A stretch of 64,000 bases of DNA from Zygnema cylindricum (lineage: Eukaryota; Streptophyta; Zygnematophyceae; Zygnematales; Zygnemataceae). This document shows, piece by piece, positions 47,550-59,223 of this stretch. The stretch covers positions 59,957 through 123,956 of the forward strand of contig JBBHKE010001805.1 in the NCBI GenBank assembly GCA_037447655.1, in the 5' to 3' direction. Positions within the stretch are counted from its first letter, which is position 1. Each line of letters opens with the position of its first letter. Below the pieces are notes generated by a model, which was not told the origin of the DNA, ran no database searches, and saw nothing but the letters and a program-made list of their open reading frames with translations. Made by a program: the position numbers and the translations under genes.

Positions 47550-49975
47550 TTTAGATGTTACTGAGATGGTTTACCATCACGCCTTTTAATAAAGTCAGTC
47601 TTTTTTCTTTAGAGGTGGAGATAGAGCATTCGGTGGCCAAACCTCATGGAGGGATCCGCCTTATTGCCGTGGGAGAGGTTTTATACAGACTAGTGGCTCG
47701 TGCGATATGTCTTCAACTCCAACCAACATTTCATGAATATTTCTCTCCTCATCAGTTTGGAGTAGCCACGAGAGGAGGTTGTGTGGCTGTGGTCTATGGG
47801 ATTCGAGCTTCGTTGGTTGTACATCCGGATTGGTTGGTCCTTCAGGTCAACGTTTCCAATGCCTTCAATACGGTGGACCGGATTATCATTTTTTCAGAGC
47901 TCATGGCAGCTCCATCTCCGATTGTTCAATTATTCCCCTTTGTGAGGGCTTTTTATTCTTTGACCAACAACCTTTCCTTCTCGGCCGACGGTGATCTCAT
48001 TCCTCTCTCCTTTGCGGCCGGCACTCGCCAAGGCGACCCTTTGGGCGGACCTTTGTTTGCTCTCGCCCATTACCGGGCCCTCCGTGCTTCTGCAACCGCT
48101 TTTCCTTCTTACCTTTTCCCTTCGGTGGCAGATGATACGCACATTATTGGAACTAAGGAACAAGTCTTGTCGGCATACATTTTTTTCAAGGAACATTTAG
48201 CCGAACTCAACCTTTCAGTCCAGCCTTCGAAATGTGTTATTTGGTCCCCGACGGATATTCCACTTTCCTTTACTCCCCCTCCTGGTTTTCAAACTCCACC
48301 TCCTTCAGATGGCATTCGTGTGTTGGGTTGTCCCCTTGGTTCGGATACTTTCGTGACCCAATTTTTTGATGATGCTCTACAGATAGATCTGGCCAACGTG
48401 GATGACATTCCTCACCTTCCCAATCCCCAAGTGGCTTTTGCTATGTTTACTAGGTGTTTCCCTCTCCGCCCTTCTCACCTTACTCATATTTCCCCTCTCA
48501 CCCTGACGTTTGTCTCCTCTCTCTCCGCCTTTGATGATCGCTTGATGAATGTTCTCCACACTCTGGTCGTGGGGCATTCGATCGTGAGTCTGGGCCTTCA
48601 GCCCGCATTTAAGCATCCCTCCTTGTCTCCACGGGGGGGTTGGGTCTATTATCGAGTGCCCGTGTTGCTCCCGTTGCATATTTGGGAAGTTGGTGCCTTA
48701 TTGCCTCCACTCTTGTTTCTCGCTTTTTGGTCGGGGACACCCCCGTTCTCGCCACTGTGGTCCCCCGAGTTTCAGAAGGTGTGTTCGCCTTCCAGCGGTT
48801 TCCATTGGACGCGTCATGTTCTCTTCCCCCTCATGCCTTGGTAAATGTTCCGTTTTTTTCCACCCTTGTTACGAAATCCGTTGAGCGCGTCTCCAATCAA
48901 TTTCCGATCGGGTTGCCGCCGCCATAAAATCTGAGCTTCTCGATGCGCTTCCCTCTGATTTCTCGCGTGCCCGTATTTTCTCTTGTGGTGGCCCAAGTTT
49001 TGGGTCTTGGGTATGCGCAACACCTATTTTGTCCACTCTCCGATTCTCACCTGCTCAGTTCATTACCGCCCTCCGGTTTCGCCTTGGCCTCCCCCACCCT
49101 CTTTTACTTAGCTCTCTTGTTTATGCCTGTGGTCGTGTCTTAAGGCCCGATAGTGTCCATTTGCTTCGTTGCTCCATGGGGGAGAATTGATCCAAGCGCA
49201 CGACACTATTTGTGACGCCGTTGCGTCTATCTCTTCGGAAGGGGGATTTTCTGTGCGTCGGGATGTTTCTCAAATCATTCCCTTGCGCCGGATCAATGTT
49301 GTTTTGCTCGATGGTGCCCGTCGCATCTTTGGTGATATTGTTTTGACGAACCCTACGTTGGCTACAGTTGTTGGTCAGGCGGCTCGACATGTTGGGGTGG
49401 CAGCGCGTGATGCCGCTAAGGCGAAGAAGCGTGATTATGCCCACCGGGACCCTATGGATGACTTTATTCCCATGGCGGTCGAGATCTTTGGTTGTTTGGG
49501 TGTTGCGTGAGTTTCTCCGTACTTGTGCTCAACATGCTTTCGAGCGACGAGGACCTGGGAGCCCTCCTCCTTCGCTCCTTACTTCTTTCTATCGTTAACG
49601 TTTATCTATGGCTTTACAGCGAGTGCAGGCTTCTATTCTCCTTCGGTCGGCTATGGCGGTTATGGATCGTCGACGTGTTCCGGAACTCCCTCAACGTTCT
49701 CCCCGGGCTGGGGGGACTTGCGAGGTTGCTTTTAGTAGATTTTTAATCAAGTTGGGGTTGGGCTTGTAGTTTTGTTTTTGTTCGTTGCTGTGCTTCTCAT
49801 TTTGGGTTTGGGTGCTTTTATTTTACTTGCCATTTTTATGTGTTCACGTTGCTTTCTTTGTTTTTTATTGCCCTACTAGTAGTTTTTCAGTTTTTGCCTT
49901 GCCGCCCCTTTTGTACCCCCGGACTCAGATGGTTTACCATCGTGCTTTTTAATTTATCCTGCCATATATACATTA
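47550..49975 (+). pseudogene. Non-LTR-type reverse transcriptase, best copy (R4)
   Basis: An open frame to 48844 carries AVGEVLYRLVARAICLQL, HQFGVATRGGCVAVVYGI, palm motif A written VLQVNVSNAFNTVD, the TRQGDPLGG motif, FPSVADDTHIIG (motif C, ADD) and VQPSKCVIWSP. A shift near 48640 leads to VAPVAYLGSW. The C-terminal domain lies at 49169-49510 (INVVLLDGARRIFGDIVL, DDFIPMAVEIFGCLG) and continues as FYRQRLSMALQRVQASIL to about 49640. A 3' tail with GATGGTTTACCATCGTGC and TTTAATTTATC ends near 49975. The 5' end is truncated directly after the tail of R3. The usual Asp of motif A is Asn, so the enzyme is probably dead. RT class by resemblance; no search done. Confidence 0.85.
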
Positions 49976-51048
49976 TATTGATATTGAAATTAATTGTTTG
50001 GTTGGTTTTGTTTGATGCTGCGAGGACAATTTTTTTGATGATGACGATAAATACGGGGTGCAATCTGAAAACGCAATGTTTGCCGGTGAGTTAATTCAAG
50101 AAACAATTCTTGCTCTAATATATGTATCAGGTCAATCTGTAAATAGTTTTTCATGTGCAGGTACTTCGATTTACTAAGCCTTGCAAACTAGATTCGCTGT
50201 TCTTGATTGACACCCCTTCTTCATTGTCACCCCTCCAATGTTATTAGAGTAGTCAAATCACTACCTAGGAAACCTTTAGAAAATACACATTCTAATTTAG
50301 GAGCATATGATAGATGATTTTGGGCCGCTGAAACAATTCTTAAAATATGTCTAACAATTTTTGGCCCCTCTAGTATTCATAATGTCACTGCAAATATCTG
50401 GTAATTTTTGGCTTATTGTACAATCACTGACACACCTCTAAAAACCGTTATTGCCACCCGTACCCAGACATAAACTGGAATTAATATAAAAGACGACTAT
50501 TTTTTTTTTTCACTAGGGTAATAATGCCACAGTGTAGTTCGTACCAACAGGTGATCATTGCGAGCTTTTCAGTTTCTATGTAACCACCATTTTAAGAAAC
50601 AGATGGTTTTCCATTTTGAATACATTTTTGAATTGACGTGACAAGTGTCCCGTTTCTGAGCTTTCCCGACAATGATAAAACACTCGTCAGTCACATCTCA
50701 CAGAAGGCATTGGTTCACATAAAATCGTTTTTTCTCTTTGCTGTAGAGATCTTGATTCCAGTACTAATTCACTAGTTCATCAAACGGATTGGACATACTC
50801 GTATATTACACATGGAAAGACGTTGTGTTTGAATAGATATAATAATTTGCAGTAAGAGTAATAAAAGGTTAAATGTCATAAAGCTTGTATGAAGTAAAAA
50901 TGTCCGGATCAGGTAAAAATAGAGGCAAGTAGATAATGAATCAAACCTAACCAAAAGTTTCTAAAAGAATCCAACATATCTTAAACAATATAAACCTTCT
51001 CATGCTAAACAACGGCGGGTCCATACCTTCAATTCAATTTTCTCTTTC
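49976..51048. other. Gene-free stretch
   Basis: AT-rich. I see no gene or element end. It holds the 3' flank of the minus-strand exchanger fragment. Confidence 0.35.
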
Positions 51049-52519
51049 CTACATTTTCTTATAAGCTTTCAACGACGTTAAAAATACGAAAACAAACCAA
51101 AGAAGCATGGAAAATAGAGATGCGAACCATGCCCAAAACCGACTTCCGCCGAGTTCTCCCCCGAAAACACGTCGCCTCCAAATTAGTAATCCGACTCCCA
51201 ATGCCAATGTGCCAAAATAAGTCAACAAAGAAAAAGTGAGATCTCCTCCAGGCGTTTCAAACTCTCTTCCCAGGGATATTTTGTTGTACAGTACACTCAT
51301 TAGCCAAGGGATCCCGAGCCCAATAAATACGTTGATGCTATTACTGCAAGGAGTTTAAAAACAAATGTTTTTCTTAATATAAGAAAACCGCAAAACAACA
51401 TCCAAAAAGGCGAAGAAAGTTGATAAGGTAACTCTATTTGTGCAAAATCTATTTTATATTCACAGAACTTCCATCTCAAAAGAGACAGCTTTTGTGAGCA
51501 ACGTGAGGAAAGGTATCATGTGAAGTTTTTGACTCCACACCACTCAAGTCAACATGAACGCTACACTGCTTAAACACTGTTAGTGTAGGTAGTGTTAATC
51601 CTTTAATTTTTTATTTGATGTTCCACTAATCCACACTAACATCCAGACGCTTTCTAAGGCCCATTCAAATTAAATTCTGACGTGTGTGTCGACAGAGGCC
51701 AGCTGGAGGATTACAAGTTTTTTAAAAGCTAGATGCCATAAATGATCCTTCTGGCAAATTTTCCGATAACTTAACAAATTGTAGGTAGTCGTTAAACATT
51801 TCTCGTCTCTGTACATATTAAACTTTTGGTATATTTTAGTCATACGTTTTTGTACAAATATGCCCGATAATCACAGAAAAAGAATCGTTACGTGTAGTGA
51901 AGACAAGCGATCAAGGAAAGATTCAAGTAGATCACAGAAAAATTTGTTCACTTGATCTTCAATTTGTTTAAGTTAACCTTTTGCTGTTTACTAGACAACT
52001 TGCATACAGCTGTTCAACGACAAAAAGTACACCATGGATTGCTATTAGCCTCAATATTTTTTCCGCAACTTAATTCAACTTTTCACCGAAAAACACGTGT
52101 TGGAATATTAGTCTAGTGGCTGCGATGGAAAGGTGAGATCTCACCTTCCGAAAAAACAGAAATCGGACACGTGTGTAAATTTTAATCGGAACTCTCACAA
52201 ACTCCTGTTTTGCTTTAACAAATATCCTTATTCGCCCCTTAGAAGACCCATCGAATGAACATAGCTGATACTTCACGGTCTAAACTCCAACAAATCCTAC
52301 AAATAAAGACTGAAAAACCATGAAAACCCTTGACAAACCAAAAAAAAACACCAAAGTAACCCACACTAGTCTTGATAAAAGGGGTGCACCTGGCGTTGAT
52401 GTTGGCCACTGCTGAGTCAGCGGTTCCTTCGTGGTCCGCAGCGATCCAGCTGGCGATGAGTCCCGGAAACGACGTTCCGGAAGCTAAGAGAGTGATCGCA
52501 ATCACGAGACTGTTCGCAC
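51049..52519 (-). CDS. Sodium/calcium exchanger (NCX-type) C-terminal part, two exons
   Basis: Exons (minus strand): 52519-52390 and 51343-51049, joined in phase (AG + T = Ser). The first exon carries the second alpha repeat (ITLLASGTSFPG; ADSAVANINAS). The second carries NSINVFIGLGIPWL and then membrane helices around FSLLTYFGTLALGVGLLIWR. The family hallmark RRRVFGGELGG follows, then a last helix ending SLKAYKKM-stop. In the NCX family this is the C-terminal ~140 residues, forming part of the ion pathway in the membrane; cation antiport is inferred. The first ~2/3 of a normal exchanger is not upstream. Instead the truncated PILS gene lies there on the same strand. FPG replaces the usual VPD after GTS. 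Either the gene is a fragment, or its 5' exons are beyond the PILS exons. Confidence 0.8.
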
Positions 52520-52562
52520 CTGAAAAAGGAAAGGCAAAAAAATGAGCGAGATTCCAGTAAGA

Positions 52563-52865
52563 AACAGAGATAGAAGGTGTACCAACAACAAGTACATTTG
52601 GAAGGAGTAACAATTACCACCGTTTATGGATGGATGGAAGGGAGAGAAGGAGGGAGGGTAAGAGGGAGGGAGGGAGGGAGAAAGAAGAGACTTAAACGGT
52701 AACACATCCGGAGGGAGAGAGAAAGGGATGATAAAAAGTGAACCAACAACAAGTACATCTGGAAGGAGTAACAGTTACCACCGTTTTTGGATTGAATGGG
52801 GGGGAGGGAGAGATGGAGGGTGAGGGGGGGGGGGGAAGGGAAGAAGGGAGGTAAGGAGAAGAGTA
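52563..52865. repeat. Tandem duplication, ~170-bp unit
   Basis: Two units, each with ACCAACAACAAGTACATYTG, GGAAGGAGTAACARTTACC and a following GGGAGGGAG purine block (52580-52690, 52740-52860). They lie between the exchanger and PILS exons. Confidence 0.8.
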
Positions 52866-53211
52866 CAAGGGAGAGAGATAAGTGGAGAGACTGGTTATGT
52901 GAGAGTCATTTAATTGCAACATTCCATGCAACAACCTTAGTGACGGTCACAAAAACATAGAATTAATTTCTTACAGTCAATTTCTTCACATGATAACCTG
53001 TACATAATACAACTCAGCAAAATATAATAATTAAAAATTATGTTTTATTTTCCTGATCAGTCACCAAGAGGAGTGCAGTCAGACATGCCTTGACATCAAG
53101 TGCTCTCCCTCTACCCCTCTGCAATGGATAGCTCTCTTTGCTCACTTGCTTAAACTGACCTTCACCAAAGAGAGTAGAAACCCTGAAACTGCTTCAAAGA
53201 GGGAGGGAAGG

Positions 53212-53223
53212 AGAGGGGGAGAG

Positions 53224-53267
<44 letters not shown>

Positions 53268-53275
53268 AGGAGAGC
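53212..53275 (+). repeat. (GA)n microsatellite
   Basis: A run of about 22 GA units with G-rich flanks, just downstream (minus strand) of the last PILS exon. A second (GA)n run at 53583-53616 lies in the preceding intron. Confidence 0.9.
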
Positions 53276-53311
53276 GAGTGAGAAAATTCCGATTAGAGTT
53301 TTAAATCTTAC

Positions 53312-53580
53312 CCACATTCCTAGTGAAACGTAAGCAGTGCCCATCTTTTGACAGCTTTGACCAAAGGGATTTCTGCTGTCACTGCAAACAGCAGAAATTA
53401 ATACCAGAGGCATATTCCCCATATTTCCTGAAAAACGCCCCTCCAAAACATGACAATTTGGCAAAGATTATTCAAAGTTAACGTAAAAGTCCGTCTCTAT
53501 CCCCTTTATCCTTCAAGTGCTCTCATCTTGACATGCGTTCACTGTCGTTTCAGTCCACAATATAGAACAAAGCCAATGCT

Positions 53581-53617
<37 letters not shown>

Positions 53618-55996
53618 ACTCACCAATTCCGGTGAGAATATATACTACACGTGAAAATTGGGGAGGAGCCCCAGTGGCTTTGGAGACAATCATGCCAATC
53701 AAACAGCCAATAATAGAAGAGAGAATAACGTTGACAGGGATAAACCACCTGAATTCATCAAAAACAGTTTTCTTTATTTCAATAAACCACAAATTCCTGG
53801 AAATAGTAATCTAGACACAGTTGCCAAAACTATTGATGATTCTTACTTATCTTTCTAGTGTCTTAAAGTCACTGAGATGATATCGAAGAAAGGAGGGAAT
53901 AAAACTGTCAGACATTTTCCTGAACAAAATACAACAAAGAGTGACTTCCAAACTACAGGCAAGACGTTTTGGAGTAGAGAAACAATACCATTCCTTCAAC
54001 TTGTTAATATCGATAGACTCTCCCAAATTGACGAAGATGATTGCAGGAAGGAAGATAGTAAAGACTAGCTGTTATCTTCGCCCAACTCCCCATAAAGGAA
54101 CAAAATTCACTAAACGAAACAAATTCAATTTCGAACCGAACAGATACGATTTGAAACCGAACATACTCAATTTGAAATCCAACAGGTTCCATTTGAAGCC
54201 AAACAGATTTGATTCAAAACCAAACAGATTCGATTTGAAACTGAAAAAATAAGAAAAAAAGATGTGAAAAATGACCACTACGGACGAAGTTCTAACTGGA
54301 GGCATCATATGCAAACAGACTATATGCAGGAGTACCAGGAGTTTGTAAGTCATAAGCATTATTTTAGATCAGAATCACAATATTATAATGGCTACTCTCC
54401 CTCGCCTGGTTTCCAAGTGACAGGCGTAACATTTATTCAAAAGCAGTGCAAAAAGCATGTTCTCCCTCACCTTTTCCTCTTACTCTCCCTCACCTCTTCC
54501 TCTTATTCTTCCTCTCCTCGTCCTCTTACTCTCCCTCTCCTCTTCCACTTATTCTCCCCCTCCACTTCCTCTCCTCTCCTCTTCCCCTCTCCCTTAGAGT
54601 TCCACTTGAGCAAGCACCTTGCTACATTGCCCACCAATAATATCTCTGAATCGAACAAATTCTATCCAACAAATTCTCCTAAAGGTTGGCTCATTTGTCT
54701 TTTATAGAAACAAACATTAAGTGCGAAGGTAAACCGTGTTTTTTTTTATGCATTTGGTTAATGCATATTTAATAAACAATATACATTGTGTCTTAGAACA
54801 TGAGGTGTAATAAATAAACACTAAATATAGTGCATCAGAATGTATAGTGCTTTGAATAATAGTTTATTTAAATGTATAGTGTATTACTAATTTAGTGAAG
54901 GGAGACGTGGCATCTCCACTCCCTTAAACAGTGTTATTAAGACTATTTTAAGTTTTTCGGCAAAACAAAAAGTTGCTATCGAATTAGTGTTAAAAGCGAT
55001 GGAGAATGTAGTGTCGAAACATAATTTAGTGTAGTTGCTAACAACGCTACCAAATCACTAACTCTTTGTAACCATGTGAGTTGCACTTTCCCACCAATCA
55101 GATTACTTAAAGAACATCCAAAACGGCTAAACTAAAGAGTAAAGAGGATATTTGTAGAAGAGTAAAACTATAGTCGATTCAAAAGCAAAATTTATCTCGT
55201 GCCAAATAGATTAAAAAAAGAAGAAAAGGAACAACATTCAAATAGAATACGAAACGCGGAGGCTTTATTTAAACATTATAACTGGAAAAAGAATGGAAAT
55301 TCTTATTGATATAGATACTAATGTACGATAGGCTTATGACTGGAGACAATCTTGCAAAAAATACGCAAATTAAGCCCACTTTTTCATCAAATGCAAGTTC
55401 TCAAATGAAAAGCACTTTTTATTTTTTTATTTAAAACAGTTTTTTATAAAATAAAACACAAATAAAATAAAATAAATGGCAAATAAAATTATAGTGAAAA
55501 CATGCAGCGAAAAAAATCATCAACTAACACATTTCTTATACACAAAGAGAATTAGAAATTATAAAAAAAATAGTCTCAAGGATATTTCTCATTCATGAAA
55601 GGAAATAAAAAAATTATATTACAAAACTATTATAAAATTCAATATGCAATCAAACAGACGGTCAGAATGCAAACAGTCAGATTCCAATAAAATTTACACG
55701 ACGAACCGTACAAAAGTACAAAAATACAAAAAAGTACAAAAAATACGAAAAAGTACCTTGCTAAGGGAATGTCTGGCATGGCTGTCTAAAACGCCAACTT
55801 GCGGCTGGGCAAAGGCCAGGCCTGTGGCGGCAATAAGGAGGACTTTAAGGACAGGGAGGACAGAGCTCAGGAGGAGGAAGGAGAGAGGGAGAGGAGCAAG
55901 GAGAGCCGGAGAGAGAGATAGGATGGATGAGAGGTATGGAAGAGAGGAGAGGGAAGAGAGATACGAAGGGATGATGGGCGGGGAAACGGGAGCCAT
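53312..55996 (-). CDS. PILS: PIN-LIKES (PILS) auxin carrier, 5' half, four exons
   Basis: Exons (minus strand): 55996-55757, 54068-53989, 53748-53624, 53427-53312; all GT-AG, phases 0/2/1/0, giving 187 aa from ATG 55996. The first ~40 residues are hydrophobic and Ser/Leu/Pro-rich. Family features follow: LPVLKVLLIAATGLAFAQ, HARHSLSKLVFTIFLPAIIF, NLGESIDINKLKEWWFIPVN, a glycine-rich helix IIGCLIGMIVSK and GNMGNMPLVLISAVCSDSRN. Plant PILS proteins sit in the ER membrane and affect intracellular auxin. A full protein is about 400 aa with ten helices, so this is about half. After a clean donor at 53311 I found no further PILS exon. The next coding sequence on the strand belongs to an exchanger. 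Either the gene is truncated, or a long intron and unrecognised exons follow. Confidence 0.85.
54069..55756 (-). other. PILS intron 1
   Basis: 1.7 kb, AT-rich, with a pyrimidine tract at 54465-54600. Repeated CGATTTGAAACC-like units occur at 54120-54245. No element ends or gene seen. Confidence 0.5.
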
Positions 55997-56784
55997 AGCG
56001 AGGGAGGGAGGGAGAGAGGGAAAGAAGAGAAATTAGACGTGAGGAGGTGGAGAGAAGGAGGAGAGAGTGTGGGAGTGTTGCCAAGGCATTGCAGAAAATA
56101 CTTAATACTTTGTAACTTGTAAGTATATAAAGTAACAAGGAAATAGCAGGAAGATAGTACTAGATTTAGGGTTGCATACACGTGGCTGACTCGGTACTAT
56201 GCTTTACATTGCTAATCTACGGTCCATCGAAAGCCATATTGAAAATGACGGCTACGATTTTTTATTGTTCATTTGTTGGTTGATTGGTTTGCTGCGGACT
56301 GTACGGATTGCCTTCTGTCGAGCAGAGATTTTGAGGTTTCTGTCGCGTTTTTTTTTGGCAGAAAAGTACGAGACTTCTCTCACGTGTGAATAGCTTTGCA
56401 GAGTCGGAGACGTTTAACGAAGCACAGAATCTAATACACGGGATCAAATAGTTTAACGAGCCAATCAGAAACAAAAGATAAGCATCACGTGGTTACACGA
56501 GAAAAAGAGGAATGTATTACAGTTTCAACTGATTATCACCATTACGAATATTTGGATTTCACATGTTCCAAAATTTAATGAATTGATTCAAGCCAGATTG
56601 CGAACATTTTGAGATTTGTTCACGTGGTCATTTTCTACTGGCGCTTGGTTTTGAGACTTTTTTAGCTTCAGCTTTGTCCTTTTTAGGCCTTTCGCACGTG
56701 CTAGGATTGGATAAGATCTCACGCGTGCGAACGCTCCGCATGGGGCAGTGCTTACGTCATACAGTCCTTTTCGACTTTCCATTA
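55997..56784. other. Upstream flank of PILS, no gene
   Basis: It probably includes the PILS promoter, but I could not pick out a TATA box with confidence. No coding sequence seen. Confidence 0.35.
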
Positions 56785-56903
56785 CACCGTGAATCGTTAT
56801 TCGCGTAAAGGTTTCTTTAGCGTGTAGGAACAATTACCGTTATTTACGCTAATTGAGAATTTTGATTTTTTCAAAAAAAACATACATACTGGATATTTAC
56901 TTA

Positions 56904-57638
56904 GGGTGGCGTTCCATCAGACGAAAAGTGAGGTTCTTTACAGAAATCGGGGTCTCTCCGTACCACTCCGTACTTGCTTTTTTGTTTTTATACGCGAACA
57001 ACATTACAGAGAATCTTGCCAATTTTCTCCAAAGGTCTGGGAGGATAGAATGACCGTTGGATATTTATTCGTGAAGCATTCGCTTCCAAAGTGTCAGTAA
57101 ATGGTGATGTACCTCGAGGAGGTACATCACCATTTACAGAAAAAATTGAGCAGCGACACCTTGGATAATGAATGTACGTGTCAAGACAGCAACCAACCGA
57201 AGTCGAAATATTTCGCACATGATATATGCATTCAGAAATTCAACGGAAATCACGAAAGTGATCTCCTAACGAACTTTCGTTGCATTATTTTTGTTACCGG
57301 CCATTCTTCACACTATTTGTGGAAACGCTCATGCGGCACGCGAAAAAGCCGAAACCCTAAAAATAGTGAGCTGGCGTCTGACAAGCAATTGCAAAAAGTA
57401 CAAATTTGTGTGGTACGATACCATGGTCCACACGTACATGGTATTCAAATGACGATTTCGAGTTGAAGTTGGTCGGTGTAAAAAATACTTGACGACTTTC
57501 AAATACGATCTTATGTTACGTAGAACCACTCTTATTTGTACACGTGGATTACAGACTGCGCGATAGTACACTGATCAAAATGTAGCACTCTGTAATGTTG
57601 ACCGTACGTTTACAGAATTTCCTGATGGAACGCCACCC
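56904..57638. mobile_element. Nested element with 17-bp perfect TIRs and TTA TSD
   Basis: Both ends read GGGTGGCGTTCCATCAG inward, with no mismatch, and are flanked by TTA (56901-56903, 57639-57641). A 3-bp TTA target fits the PIF/Harbinger superfamily. There is no transposase-length frame. It contains a strong palindrome at 57097-57137. Confidence 0.85.
57097..57137. repeat. Near-perfect 41-bp palindrome
   Basis: 19-bp perfect arms (GTAAATGGTGATGTACCTC and its inverse) around a 3-nt centre, GAG. It lies off-centre inside the TTA-flanked element. Confidence 0.95.
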
Positions 57639-58164
57639 TTATACTAATTTGGATTTAAAAAAAAATTAAAACACCCGCCCCAAACTTGTTTACACTAATA
57701 TAAGCTCTATTAAAAATCTGACAAATCGTACACAAATCGTACGTTCACACCGTCGAAACGCGGTTGCCGGACGAATATGTGCGAACGGGATTTTTGACAG
57801 CCCGATTGTATCCCCTTTTTAGAGCGCACATTCTCATGCGTCCGTGGTTACTAAAACCCATTAATTATACTTTCTCACTTAAAAAGGTACATTTTTGTAC
57901 GGTCTGACACCAACCGTACAACACTCTATTTAGATGACAAAAATTGGAAAAGAACCCTAAATGGCGTAAAAGAAAAAACAGAATAATTTATGCTGTTTAA
58001 GAATTTGGGGAAAAAAAAAGGTACCTTAAATAGCGTCCATTACGCCAATACCGATTCACGGTGTAGCATCCTGTTCTGCACTGTCCTCCAGCAGGCGAAA
58101 CTTTCAAAACGGCCTTTCTATGTGTCTAAATCCGTATCACGTTTCTGCTGGCGTCGAAGCGGTA

Positions 58165-58388
58165 CACCGTTTATCGCTATTAGTGCTGACAAATTTTTCG
58201 CCACTTAAAAGTTAAAACATCTATTGTCCGTACACACTTGCCCGATTTTCAAGTTCAGACAGCCAATCGGAAGTTGAGAATCTTAATTTTCAATCGCAAC
58301 CGTCAGATCCACAATCCGACATGTGCGTACGGATAAAAGATGCTTTACGCGACGGAAAAAACATTAGCACTAATAGCGATTCACGATG
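58165..58388. mobile_element. TA-flanked MITE, copy E6 (short)
   Basis: Left end CACCGTTTATCGCTATTAG after TA; right end CTAATAGCGATTCACGATG followed by AA. At 224 bp it is an internally deleted copy. Confidence 0.75.
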
Positions 58389-58544
58389 AACTGTACAGTA
58401 CTGCAGTTATGCGTGTCCAAATCCGTTATCTGGTGCCACGTGGCGCCAACCTATTCCTAAACGGGACAAATACATGTTCGCGGCATCCATTACTTTTTCT
58501 GCTTCACACGTGTACATCTCAAAAGTTTGAAATTTCCTTAATGG

Positions 58545-58600
58545 AATATCGACAAGTATCATGTTTATCATGTTTTAAAAGCATGATACTTGTCGATATT
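58545..58600. repeat. Hairpin with 19-bp perfect arms
   Basis: AATATCGACAAGTATCATG and its exact inverse, separated by 18 nt. No element ends seen around it. Confidence 0.9.
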
Positions 58601-59223
58601 GCATGCGGAAATTTACGTTCGGAAAGTAAAACAAAGCATGTCCCTGTGTGAGACGGAAAATTTTGAAAATGTCCAAAAAATTGTCGTTTATTGTAGATTT
58701 TTGTACACACTGTTTTGGGTTGTCTTTACTGTCAAGTCCTTCCCGTGTTCCAAGAAATTCACGGGCATCCAAAGTGAAACCTTGGGTGCCAGCGTGGCAT
58801 TTCGAGGCCAACTTTGTTTTTTTTTCCCCTATACGGGCAATGTTGAAAAAAATGTTTTTCTATGGACGCGGCAACCCGCGGCTGGCCTACATTGAGAATT
58901 TGAGACCATTTGTGACTCATGTTACGCCATTTTTAAAAATTTGTGGCTGGTTGGGCGGTTTAGGACGTTTTGAAGTACGGTCAAATCGGGAAAGGCTTTG
59001 TGTATTGTATACTTTATTATTTTCACCGATTAAAATATTTCGATTACACGCGTGATATACAATTACGAAATTGCGTGGGAACGGTGCACCGTACGGTGGT
59101 TGGAACGGTCTAACGTAATTGGATTGTAGAATTGTAGGTGCCATTGACAATCTAGCTGCGTTGTGACCAATTCGGGACGGAGCGGTTCGATTATGTATTT
59201 TTTTACGAGTAATTTGTAAGGTA

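Larger units (their letters stand above)
56785..58063. mobile_element. TA-flanked MITE, copy E5, with nested element
   Basis: Left end CACCGTGAATCGTTATTCG; the right end is its inverse (CCGATTCACGGTG), TA on both sides (56783-56784, 58064-58065). Its 1279 bp include a 735-bp insertion at 56904-57638, without which it would be near the size of copy E2. Confidence 0.85.

Noticed and set aside
52390-53312. Direct in-frame PILS-NCX fusion protein
   Set aside because: Exon phases are incompatible (0 then 1) and no linking exon was found, so fusion is left as a hypothesis only.
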